Both the position numbers and the translations under genes were made by a program. Below, in pieces: positions 6,519 through 15,100 of a DNA stretch of 36,529 nt (the stretch's first letter is position 1; every line of letters begins with the position of its first letter). Below the pieces are notes generated by a model. That model had not been told where the DNA came from. It ran no database searches and was given only the letters and a program-made list of their open reading frames with translations. Source of the stretch: Candidatus Ornithoclostridium faecavium (lineage in GTDB: Bacteria; Bacillota; Clostridia; Christensenellales; UBA3700); the NCBI GenBank assembly GCA_018714045.1, contig DVNX01000035.1, forward strand, positions 1-36,529. The letters run 5' to 3'.

Positions 6519-8126
6519 TCAATCCGGCCAGTTTACGCCGACCGAGAACTGTACGTCGTTGTTGCCCTCTTCGTTCAGAGCGTCGATAAACTCTTTGACG
6601 TCTCCTTCGGTAAAGCCGAGAACTCTGAGAGTACCGCTTATTCCGTCAAATGCTTTTTCGTCGAGGGTGCATCTGCCGTCCTCGAAATAAACCGTCTTGA
6701 CCTCGCTGCCCGAAATAAAGCCCGCGCCTATTTCCTTGACAGTATTGGGAATACACAGTTTATCCGCCCTGAGTCCGCTGAAAGCGTACGCGCCTATCTT
6801 CTTCAGGGTCTTGCTTATATCCGCAGAGATAAGGAACTTGAACGAATCCGCATTGGGATTTTCCGCGTCGTTTATGCAATCGTCGAAATTGAACTGACCG
6901 ATATAAGCCAGCAGCTCGCTCTTATCTGCATTCATAAGAAGGTAATGCGACTTAGCGGTGTTTCCGTCGGTGCCGACCTTGTAGTAGTCGTCGAGTTTGA
7001 CGACGGTGAAATTCTTATTGCCGTCCGCAACGGTGAACTCTATCGCAGAGGAGCTGAGGTTGGCAATACCGCCGAACGCGCCCTCGCCTATTTTCTCGAC
7101 GTTCGCACCGATCGTGAATTTTACCAGTCTGCCGCAACCGTTGAACGCAAGAGCGGGGATCTGAGTGATCGTATCGGGAAGAGTTATCGAAGAAAGATAG
7201 GAACAGTTCTTGAAAACGCCCTCTCCGAGATTTTTTATCTCGCTGTTTTCAGCAAAAGTCACCGTCTTGAGATAAGTGCAACCGCTGAAAGCGTAGTCGT
7301 CGATTATCGTAACGGAAGAAGGGATCGTCAGCGTGGTAAAGGAACTGGACGTATCGTCGGCAAAAGCATACTCGCCTATCGAAGTCAGGGCTTCGGGCAA
7401 AGTAAAGCCGTTTACGCGTGTCTTGTAGAACGCCTTTTCTTCTATTTTAGAAACCGCGCTGTCAGTGCCGAAATCTATCTTGGAAAGCTGAGTGCAGCTC
7501 TCAAAAGAACTTTCGGATACGGTCTGCAGCTTGCCACCGAACTTTACGGAAGATATCTTCGTGCAGTCCTTGAACGCGCTGTCGCCGAGAGTCTTGAGTT
7601 CAGACGGCAAAGTAACGACTTTGTTAGTACTGTCGTTTCCCGTATAAGTCAAAGAAGTGCAACCTTCGAAAGCGCTCACGCCGATCGAGGTAACTCCGCC
7701 GGGGATCACGATATGTTCAAGCGCAGTGCAGTCCTCGAAACAGCTCTCGGGGATCTCCTTGAGCGCTGACGGCAACTGGATATAAGTCAGAGTCGTCTGC
7801 CCTTTGAAACATTCGTCCTCAAAAGTTATCTGAGCGATATCGTCGTCAAACACGAGACTTGTCGCCTTGGACGAAGAAAACGCGCCTTTCGCTATCTTAG
7901 CGACGCGCCTGCCGCCTATCTTGGCGGGCACGGTCACAGTCGTATCGTTTCCCGTATACGAAATTATCGTAACGGTTTTTCCGTCTACGTCGTATGTGAA
8001 ACCGCCGCTCGTCCTCTGCCCGCTTGCGGAAGAGAACACAGCGATGAAATATCCGCCTACCGCCACGAGTATGACGGCGACGACGACGAGTACGGAAACG
8101 AGTATTATTTTTTGTTTCGAAGTCAT
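6519..8126 (-). CDS. Membrane-anchored BspA-like leucine-rich repeat surface protein
   Basis: A 535-aa exported protein. Residues 7-31 are one strong hydrophobic segment after a short basic start (MTSKQK), with no lipobox. It is therefore a signal anchor or signal peptide. From about residue 45 come tandem BspA-type (LRR_5) repeats of about 23 residues with the pattern IPxxVTxIGxxAFxxCxxLxxVxF (for example FSGCTYLKTVTF, FEDCTALEHIVIP). The regular array covers most of the protein, with a less regular insert around 370-450. Proteins of this type are surface adhesins or recognition modules; a specific ligand cannot be inferred. It has its own promoter, a leader of about 90 nt and a terminator, so it is independent of the giant operon further on. 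Confidence 0.9.
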   Translation of the reverse strand: MTSKQKIILVSVLVVVAVILVAVGGYFIAVFSSASGQRTSGGFTYDVDGKTVTIISYTGNDTTVTVPAKIGGRRVAKIAKGAFSSSKATSLVFDDDIAQITFEDECFKGQTTLTYIQLPSALKEIPESCFEDCTALEHIVIPGGVTSIGVSAFEGCTSLTYTGNDSTNKVVTLPSELKTLGDSAFKDCTKISSVKFGGKLQTVSESSFESCTQLSKIDFGTDSAVSKIEEKAFYKTRVNGFTLPEALTSIGEYAFADDTSSSFTTLTIPSSVTIIDDYAFSGCTYLKTVTFAENSEIKNLGEGVFKNCSYLSSITLPDTITQIPALAFNGCGRLVKFTIGANVEKIGEGAFGGIANLSSSAIEFTVADGNKNFTVVKLDDYYKVGTDGNTAKSHYLLMNADKSELLAYIGQFNFDDCINDAENPNADSFKFLISADISKTLKKIGAYAFSGLRADKLCIPNTVKEIGAGFISGSEVKTVYFEDGRCTLDEKAFDGISGTLRVLGFTEGDVKEFIDALNEEGNNDVQFSVGVNWPD

Positions 8127-8220
8127 TGTTTTACCTTTGCGTTTATTTTAGTATTGTTCCTGTAAGGCTTATTATACTTTCCGCACGTAAGTATGCGCGC
8201 AGGAAACGTCCTCAACCGCT

Positions 8221-8249
8221 ATTATAACACAGCATTTGTTTACAATCAA
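8221..8249 (-). promoter_or_regulatory. Promoter of the LRR protein gene
   Basis: On the - strand, TTGATT (8244-8249) and TATAAT (8221-8226) are spaced by 17 bp. It gives a leader of roughly 90 nt before the ATG at 8126, where AAAGG is the likely ribosome site. Confidence 0.8.
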
Positions 8250-8340
8250 TTAAAAAAATCGTTATAAAACAAAAACAGATACGATAACTTCGGCTGCCCT
8301 TATTCATGCAATATTACGGCTTGAAACCGTGTTTTCGACG

Positions 8341-9924
8341 TCAGGAAAGCTTTTTCAGCAGATTGAGAGCGGTTTTTATGCCGTCTACCGCCGCAGAAGT
8401 TATGCCGCCCGCGTAACCCGCGCCCTCGCCGCAAGGCATGAGCCCCTTTACGGAGCTGTCGCCTTCTTCGTCTCTCAATATCCTGACGGGAGAACTGGAA
8501 CGCGTCTCTACTCCCGTAAGCAACGCGTCAGGCGAAGCGAAGCCTTTTATTTTGCGCTCGAACTGCGGCAATGCCTCCCTGAGTCCGCCGCAGACGTACG
8601 CGGGAAGGCAGTCGTCGAGAGGCGCGTATTCCACCCCGCGCGGATAGGTCGGATTCACTGCTCCGCATGCCGAAGAAACCTTTTTCGACATGAAATCCCC
8701 CACTCTCTGGCATACGGCTTTGCCTCTACCGAGCGCGAAAGCGGCTTTTTCGTACCTTCTCTGAAAACGTACTCCCGCAAGAGGATCGTCCGCTCCGAAA
8801 TCGGCGGTATTCACTCCCACGAGAAGCGCGCTGTTGCAGTTTTCGCCGTCTCTCGCATAAGTACTCATGCCGTTGGTGACGACTCCGCCGTTTTCGGACG
8901 CTGCTGCGACGACGTAACCGCCCGGACACATACAGAAGGAATAGCAACCTCTGCCGTCCGAAGTCTTAGCGACGACCTTATAATCTGCGGGCGGAAGGTT
9001 TTTGTGTTCAAATCCGTAACGCGCGGCATTCAGATCTCTTTGCAGATGTTCTATCCTTACGCCGATCGCGAAAGGCTTCTGCTGCATGAGAACGCGGCGG
9101 GAAAACATCTCAAAAGTATCTCTCGCGCTGTGCCCTATCGCGATTATACATGCTGAACACGGCAATTCGTATTCTCCTTGAGAACTTACGACTCTTACCG
9201 CGGTCAACGCTCCGTTTTTTTCGACGATATCGGCAAGCTTATTGTTAAAGCGCACCTCTCCGCCCGCGGCTATGACGGCTCTGCGCATATTGGAAACGAC
9301 TTCGACAAGCTTGTCCGTACCGATATGCGGCTTCGAATCGTAAACTATCTCTGCGGGCGCGCCGTAAGCGACGAACTCCGCAAGCACGGTCGCGATGAGA
9401 GAACTGCTTACTCCCGTATTCAGCTTTCCGTCTGAAAAAGTCCCTGCGCCGCCTTCGCCGAACTGGACGTTGCTTTCGGTATCCAGCTCCCCGCCGTCGG
9501 AATAAGCTTTCACCTTACGCGTTCTCTCCTCAACGCAGTCGCCGCGCTCAAGCACTATCGGTCTCATGCGCGCATAAGCAAGAGTAAGCGCCGCAAAAAG
9601 TCCTGCGGGTCCGCTGCCGACAACGACAACGGGTTTATCGGGAGCTTTCGCACCGATACTTTCCGCTATATCCAGAAGTCTCATCGTCTCCTCGCAAGGC
9701 GAATATTTTTCTTTGCTTTTCTTTAAAAACTCCTCTTCGTCTTTAAGAGAAACGCCGACGGACAGAACGAAAGCCGCCCTTCTTCCTCTGCAATCGAGAG
9801 AGACTCGCAGCGGTTTTATATCATATATCGCGGCATCGTTTACTTTAAGCAAACGCGCGACTTCCCGCCTTACGTCATTTTCTTTATACCCTTCGGGCAA
9901 AATTACGTTATTAAGCTTAAACAT
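8341..9924 (-). CDS. FAD-dependent dehydrogenase of the COG2509 type
   Basis: A 527-aa cytoplasmic flavoprotein of the uncharacterised FAD-dependent dehydrogenase group. An N-terminal domain of about 95 residues precedes the dinucleotide-binding motif VVVGSGPAGLFAA (100-112). The family motifs QFGEGGAGTFSDGKL and a C-terminal GEGAGYAGGITSAA are present. The substrate is not known for this family. The start ATG overlaps the last 8 bases of the upstream gene (9917-9924). A GGAGGG ribosome site lies inside that gene, so translation is probably coupled. It is the second gene of a two-gene unit. The pairing with another FAD enzyme suggests a shared redox pathway, which is inference only. No convincing terminator was found downstream; a weak stem lies near 8317-8331. 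Confidence 0.88.
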   Translation of the reverse strand: MFKLNNVILPEGYKENDVRREVARLLKVNDAAIYDIKPLRVSLDCRGRRAAFVLSVGVSLKDEEEFLKKSKEKYSPCEETMRLLDIAESIGAKAPDKPVVVVGSGPAGLFAALTLAYARMRPIVLERGDCVEERTRKVKAYSDGGELDTESNVQFGEGGAGTFSDGKLNTGVSSSLIATVLAEFVAYGAPAEIVYDSKPHIGTDKLVEVVSNMRRAVIAAGGEVRFNNKLADIVEKNGALTAVRVVSSQGEYELPCSACIIAIGHSARDTFEMFSRRVLMQQKPFAIGVRIEHLQRDLNAARYGFEHKNLPPADYKVVAKTSDGRGCYSFCMCPGGYVVAAASENGGVVTNGMSTYARDGENCNSALLVGVNTADFGADDPLAGVRFQRRYEKAAFALGRGKAVCQRVGDFMSKKVSSACGAVNPTYPRGVEYAPLDDCLPAYVCGGLREALPQFERKIKGFASPDALLTGVETRSSSPVRILRDEEGDSSVKGLMPCGEGAGYAGGITSAAVDGIKTALNLLKKLS

Positions 9925-11089
9925 TCCTGCCCTCCGCTATTTTAACGGCTACGGCGTGCGCGCTCGCCCACGCCCAATGGAGATTGAAACCTCCGCAATC
10001 GCCGTCCACGTCGAGAGCTTCGCCCGCAGCAAAAAGTCCTTTTAGCTTAAACGACTGCAAACCGTGCGGATCGAAATCTTTCAGGTCGAGCCCTCCTGAA
10101 ACTACCTGAGCGTTTTTTATATCGCAGACTCCGCCAAATACGACCCTGTAATTTTTCAGCACGGATGCGAGTTTATCCGCGTTGTCCTCTGCCGCCCCTT
10201 TCACCCCCGCTTTTTTCGCGATCGCGACGGCAAGCGCGCGGTGAACGTACGCACACAGCGCGTCAACGCAATCGAGGTCGCATTTTTCGAAAAACTCCTT
10301 TAACTGAATTTCGCTTCTGTCGGGCGTAAAATCTATCCTTCCTTCGCAGGTTTTCCCCTCTCTCAGCATACGCGCATATCGCGAAGAGGCTTCAAAAGCT
10401 AAAATTCCCGAAAGCGCGTTGTCTTTAAAGAGCAACTCGCCCTCGCCTGAAAAAACGGTCGTACCGCCGCATATCAGCTTTAAAGCAGCCTTAGCGCGTA
10501 CGCCAGAAGCTCCTTTCACAGAGTCTGAAGGGATATAGCTCACGCTCGCGAATTTTTCAGTGGAAAAATGTCCGAAAGAAGAAAGAAGAGACAGAGAGTC
10601 TAAGCCGCTCGTAGCGTTGCTCCCCGCAGTGAATATCACATTTTCGGCATAATACGTTTTGCCCGCCGCACTTACACAGAAAAGCCCGTCTTTAGTTATC
10701 CTGTCCGCCTTTGCGCCGCAAACGGTAACAACGCCCGCCTTTTCAGCCGCACGCAACAGCGCGTTGACAACGCTTCCCGCGCTCAGGCTGTAGGGATACC
10801 ATCTGCCGTCCTCTTCCCTCAGCTCTATGCCGACGGAAAGAAAAAAATCTTTGACATCTTCAAGTCCGAAGGCGCTCAATGACGGAGCAACGAAAGAAGG
10901 CGCGTTATACCTTTCGGGACAAACCGCAGAATTGGAAAGATTACACCTGCCGTTACCCGAAGCAAGCAATTTTTTAAGTGCCCTGTCCTGCGCTTCGAGA
11001 ACGAGAGTTTTTCTGCCCTTGCGGGCGAGCATTATTGCCGTGACGACGCCCGAAGCGCCGCCGCCGACTATTATATCCTGAAATTTCAT
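9917..11089 (-). CDS. HI0933/BaiN-type NAD(P)/FAD-dependent oxidoreductase
   Basis: A 390-aa flavoprotein of the HI0933-like (YhiN/BaiN) family. The FAD-binding GGGASG is at residues 9-14 and the family signature SGNGRCNLSN at 44-53. The C-terminal GEALDVDGDCGGFNLHWAWASG-like segment (here ending ASAHA) is also typical. One family member is reported to reduce bile acid intermediates, but most are uncharacterised, so no substrate is assigned. The reading frame stays open to 11188 through repeat sequence. The ATG at 11089 is preferred because the family N-terminus begins there and a consensus promoter ends 6 bp upstream. That makes the transcript leaderless. It is the first gene of a pair with the COG2509-type dehydrogenase. 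Confidence 0.9.
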   Translation of the reverse strand: MKFQDIIVGGGASGVVTAIMLARKGRKTLVLEAQDRALKKLLASGNGRCNLSNSAVCPERYNAPSFVAPSLSAFGLEDVKDFFLSVGIELREEDGRWYPYSLSAGSVVNALLRAAEKAGVVTVCGAKADRITKDGLFCVSAAGKTYYAENVIFTAGSNATSGLDSLSLLSSFGHFSTEKFASVSYIPSDSVKGASGVRAKAALKLICGGTTVFSGEGELLFKDNALSGILAFEASSRYARMLREGKTCEGRIDFTPDRSEIQLKEFFEKCDLDCVDALCAYVHRALAVAIAKKAGVKGAAEDNADKLASVLKNYRVVFGGVCDIKNAQVVSGGLDLKDFDPHGLQSFKLKGLFAAGEALDVDGDCGGFNLHWAWASAHAVAVKIAEGRNV

Positions 11090-11095
11090 AGATCC

Positions 11096-11124
11096 ATTAT
11101 ATCCTATTCCCGCGCATATTTCAA
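11096..11124 (-). promoter_or_regulatory. Promoter of the flavoprotein pair (leaderless)
   Basis: On the - strand, TTGAAA (11119-11124) and TATAAT (11096-11101) are spaced by exactly 17 bp. Only 6 bases separate the -10 box from the ATG (11089-11087), so the expected first transcribed base is the A of the start codon. No ribosome site is present. Confidence 0.8.
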
Positions 11125-11132
11125 GCCCGCGC

Positions 11133-11369
11133 GCCCGGTGTGACCGGGAGCATGAGTCGGCTGGCGCGCCCGGTGTGACCGGGAGCATGAGTCGGCTGGC
11201 GCGTATCGATACTTATTTCGCTTAGCAAAGCCTGTCAGACTGCCCGGTGTGACCGGGAGCATGAATCGGCTTACGCATATCGATACTTTCCACGTTAAGC
11301 AAAGCCTGTCATACTGCCCGGTGTGACGTGTGCCCCGTGTGACGGGGTGCCCGGTGTGACCGGGAGCAT
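11133..11369. repeat. Palindromic repeat island with TGTGA-loop hairpins
   Basis: The unit CCCGGTGTGACCGGG (5-bp stem, TGTGA loop) occurs at 11134-11148, 11169-11183, 11243-11257 and 11350-11364, with a broken copy at 11317. A variant CCCCGTGTGACGGGG at 11333-11347 changes both arms and keeps pairing and loop. The copies at 11169, 11243 and 11317 are 74 bp apart; the first two are 35 bp apart. Flanks such as AGCATGAGTCGGCT are also shared. No coding function is seen. It is REP-like in form. Confidence 0.85.
11201..11233. repeat. 33-bp direct repeat, copy A
   Basis: The 33 bases starting GCGTATCGATACTTATTTCG and ending CAAAGCCT recur identically at 11499-11531. A diverged third copy lies at about 11274-11306. 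It is part of the 74-bp composite unit that carries the hairpins. Confidence 0.85.
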
Positions 11370-11498
11370 ATGTCGCTTCGCGGATTGTTGCTTTTTAACG
11401 CTGATATCAGCCTTTTTCGTTTACTTCACTTCTTACACGCAACAAAGCCTTCCATGCTGCTGCTAAGCGGCTGTGTCGGGGTTCATTGGTCGGCTTAC

Positions 11499-11531
11499 GC
11501 GTATCGATACTTATTTCGCTTAGCAAAGCCT
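11499..11531. repeat. 33-bp direct repeat, copy B
   Basis: Identical to 11201-11233, 298 bp away. It is not followed by a CCCGG hairpin copy, so it marks the far edge of the repeat island. Confidence 0.85.
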
Positions 11532-11556
11532 ATACGGCTACCCCCCGCGGTAGCGC

Positions 11557-11588
11557 AAAAACCCTCTCCCCGACGAGCGGGAAGAGGG
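11557..11588 (-). terminator. Terminator of the giant surface-protein operon
   Basis: CCCTCTCCCCG (11562-11572) pairs with CGGGAAGAGGG (11578-11588), one mismatch, loop of 5. On the - strand it runs into five T residues (11557-11561). It lies 64 bp after the stop of the last gene of the operon. Confidence 0.85.
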
Positions 11589-11652
11589 ATTTTCTTGAAT
11601 TTGCGTCGTCCGCTACGGAGGGTGTGCGGAACGACTTACGCTTCACCCGATA

Positions 11653-12168
11653 TCAGTTGTAGTAAGGGGTGACGGTGACTATAACGCTGCTGCCGCCCGC
11701 TCCGACGTACTCTATCTGCGTCGAAATGAGCTTTTTAGCCTCGCTGTCCACCTTTATCGTGATCTTTGCGTTTCTGGCGTTCTCGATATCGAGTACGGCT
11801 TTCGTGTTCTGGATATCAGCCTTATAGGTCGTGATATTGTCTTCGAAACTGGTTTGCTCGTTAGCGAGATAGTCAGTCGACAGATTAAGCGAAGTTCCGT
11901 TTTTCGAAAGATCGAGTTCGGGCGCTTCGATGCCGTCGCGCTGGATAATGACGCCGCCGACGCCTTTTTCCGTCTTGTATTCATAGAAGGTGACGCCGTC
12001 TTTGCTGACTTTTACGTACACGTCTCTGCCCGCCTCTCCGCTGGACGTTTTGAACGTAGCGAGATTCCATATCTCGTCGGTGGTTATCTTTACGTTACAG
12101 CCGACGAACGAAAGTACGAGCACAAGCGCCGTAAGTACGATCAAAAATGCTGTTATGGTTTTTTTCAT
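11653..12168 (-). CDS. Small lipoprotein, last gene of the giant surface operon
   Basis: A 171-aa protein of no recognised family. Residues 1-20 are a signal sequence with a basic start (MKKT) and a long hydrophobic core. FVGC with C24 is a slightly atypical lipobox, so it is probably lipidated and held on the outer face of the membrane. The mature part is predicted by pattern to be mostly beta-strands with alternating hydrophobic residues (VYVKVSKDG, ITIKVDSEAK, VIVTVTP). This recalls small lipid-binding or LolA/LppX-like folds, but that is a guess. It starts 14 bp after the stop of the 2210-aa gene, with GAGAGGTGA as ribosome site, and is followed by a terminator. It is therefore the fourth and last cistron. 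Confidence 0.8.
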   Translation of the reverse strand: MKKTITAFLIVLTALVLVLSFVGCNVKITTDEIWNLATFKTSSGEAGRDVYVKVSKDGVTFYEYKTEKGVGGVIIQRDGIEAPELDLSKNGTSLNLSTDYLANEQTSFEDNITTYKADIQNTKAVLDIENARNAKITIKVDSEAKKLISTQIEYVGAGGSSVIVTVTPYYN

Positions 12169-12182
12169 AGTTTATTCACCTC

Positions 12183-15100
12183 TCAGAATACGAACTTTTT
12201 CTTTGCGACTATTGCCGCAACAACTACAGCGAGCACGCTTGCCGCCGCAGCAGCCGCGCCCTTACCCGCAGCCTTTCTCGCGACGTTCTGAGCCGCGATG
12301 ACGTCGCCGTTTACCTCTGCGATCAGAGCGTTGTAAGACGATTGCAGTTTTTTGAGTTTAGCGCTGTCGATCGCCGCCTTATCGCCGTCCGCGAGCTTGT
12401 CGTAAGCATCCATCATAGCTTCGTACTTGTCGAGATCTGCCGCGGTAACGGTATCGCCGAAAGAGTTAAGAGCGTCGTTGAACGCCGCAGGGTCGCCGCC
12501 CGTAGCGATATTCTTTGTCACGACGTTGGATTCGCCTGAAGAAGCACTCTCTTTGATCTTGACGGATACGGAATATTCGGTATTCGCCTTAAGACCGCTG
12601 AGGGTATTGCTGTCCTGCCAGGTCTTGCCGCCGTCCTTGCTGTAAGCGTAAGAATCGTCGCCGTCAACGGTCACGACTATCCTGTTGTAGTAGACGGTAT
12701 AAGTTATATCGTCGGGATCGAGCACAGCCGCTACCTTTTTGCCTGTGGTGACGGTCATCGAGAACACTCCGGATTCTACATAGTTGTCGTCGCCTGCAAA
12801 CTTGACGTATACGGTATATTCTGTTTCAGGCATAAGACCCGTGATCGAATCGGTAGCGCCGTCCCAATCGCCTTCGGTAAGAGTGATAAGCACGGGATGT
12901 ACGCCGTTCTTATCGGTGATCGTAAATCCGTTCCAGAATGCGGTCACGGTGAGGTCGTTTCTGGTCGGAGCGTTTACGTTCGCCTTTGTGATCGTGTAGA
13001 CGAGACCTTCAACCGAGCCGGTGTAGTTGGAATTTTCGCCCGCGGTAACGGTGATCGAATAATTACCTGCGCCCTTTATTTCGTCAACGCTTTTGCCGTC
13101 TTTGGTTATCGTGAAGGAAACCTCTCCGTACTTCTTGTCAACGAGGCTTGCGAGGTCGACCTTAACGCCGTCGTAGACCTTACTGCCCGTAAACGAAACA
13201 TCAAGCTGAGCTTTTTCTACGGTGTAGGTCAGAGTCGCTTCGCCGAAGTAATTTTCGCTGTCGGAAGTGACTTTTACGGTATAGGTACCCGCGTCGACCA
13301 CGCTTTCGACCGCTTTACCGTCCTTGGTGATGACTACGGTCACGAGGTCGGACTGTACGTTGATGACGTTTATCGTCTTAGCATTGCCGTCGTAAACGGA
13401 GCTTTCCTCTTCGAGGCGAGCTACTTCGGCAAGATTTGCTGCGCCGACCGTAAGATCAGCCTTTGTGAAAGTCACGTTGTAGCTGCTGCCCGCGGGGCCG
13501 TTGAAGCCGAGGCTGAGAGAGCCTGCATATTCGCCGGGGAACAGTTCTGAAACGTTTTCGCTTCCGTCGTCGTAGATATAGTAAGGATCGAGGTCGTCGC
13601 CGTTGAACATCTCGTTATCAGAGGTGAAATATGCGCCTTCCTCAACAGGTACGATAACGCCCGTACCGTAAGCCGCTTTACCCGGCAGCACGGTCACTGT
13701 CACGTCGACCTTATCGATCGTGACGGTAGCGTCCTCGGTAAAGCTCTTTACAGAGTAGTTCCGGGTCGAGAAGCCCGTTACCTGCGCAGTATAGATACCT
13801 GCGTATACGGGTTCGCCGGTTATCGGCTGTCCGTCCTTCAGATACTGTACGGTAGCGGTAACGCCTTCGTCTCCCGCTATAAGACCGTTTATCGTCGCGG
13901 TGACGTGATGAGCGCCCTTATCGTAAGTCGCTGTCGCGGAAGTGAGCGTAACGTCTACCGCCTTGGGATTGACGGTAAATTCTCCGCTGTTCTCGACGAC
14001 AATGGTATAGTTGGTATTCGTCGCCGTCGCGCCGATGGTATAAGAGCCCGCCGCGAGGTTTGCGACGTCGGTATAAGTCTCGCCGTCCTTTGTGAGAACG
14101 TACGCAAGACCCAGATCATCGCCTTCGACTATGCTGCCTTCTGCGATAGCGTAGTCGCCTTCGCCGATCGCGAGAGTTCCGTCTCCGTAGATCTTATCTC
14201 TGTTGTTGAACGTCATTTTGAGTACTCTCGCCACACGGATCGCAGTACCCGTGTTGTACTCGAGATTATAATTAGATTCGTCTCCGCTCTGTAAAGTCGC
14301 GGTGATTTCAGCGGTATCGCCTACGTTTTCGCCGAGAACGGTCTCACACTTGAACTGGAAATTATCCTGTTCGCCTTCAGCGAAGCCGTCGCCGCCGTAA
14401 GTAACGCCTGCGGATACGAATTCGTTGCCGTATTCTACCTCAACGTCGACGGGAGTTATCTGTACGTTTCTCTTGTTCACGTCGAACTTGAGAGAGAATA
14501 TACCGTCGGGTTCGCTGGTCGCGGACTTATCTGCTCCTATATAGTAGACCTTATTCGAGTCTGCGGTAAGCTCGAAAGTCACGGTATTGCTGTCCGCAAC
14601 GTTTTTGAACTTGTAACCGCTTACGAGCCACTCGATACCGGGATTGTCCTCTTCGAGGTTGGTCGCTCTTACGGTAACGTTATAGTCGCCGCCGTAGTAA
14701 AGCGCGCTCGCTTCGAAAGACGCTCCGCTCTTAACGGGATAAACCGCGACTTCCGCTCCGTCCTTATCGGTAACGACTACTTCGAGTTGAAGTTCGAGAC
14801 CGGTTATCGTGCAGTAAGAATTGTCGCCTGCCTCGTTCACCTTGTTGATCTGATAGTTGGTGGCGTTCGGATTCACAAGGCTGGGGAGGAAGGTATACGG
14901 ATAGGTGCCTCTGACAGGGGTCTCCTCCATCGGGATATCTCTGAGATAGAACGTCAGCATATTTCCGTCTTCAGGCAGGAATTCGTTGCTGCCTTCAGCA
15001 TAATACCACATATTGGAGAAACTTTCGCCTGTTATCTCGTCAAAGTGCGTGCCGTAAGGAACCGAAATGTTTTTGATAACGATAGTGACTACTCTCTGTG

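Larger units (their letters stand above)
11090..11652. other. Gene-free intergenic region with hairpin repeat island
   Basis: These 563 bp contain no credible gene. From the left they hold the promoter of the flavoprotein pair, a set of hairpin repeats (11133-11369), less structured sequence with a second copy of a 33-bp repeat (11499-11531), the terminator of the giant operon (11557-11588), and a further inverted repeat near 11604-11634 (CGTCGTCCGC with GCGGAACGAC). Confidence 0.75.

Noticed and set aside
8171..8176. Second TATAAT on the - strand upstream of the LRR gene
   Set aside because: No acceptable -35 box lies 16-18 bp upstream, whereas the pair at 8221-8249 is near consensus.
11090..11188. 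33-codon N-terminal extension of the BaiN-type flavoprotein
   Set aside because: It runs through the promoter and the hairpin repeats, and the family N-terminus begins exactly at the ATG at 11089.
11133..11369. CRISPR array
   Set aside because: Units are short self-complementary hairpins with irregular spacing (35, 74, 74, 16 and 17 bp), spacers are shared between units, and no cas gene is present.
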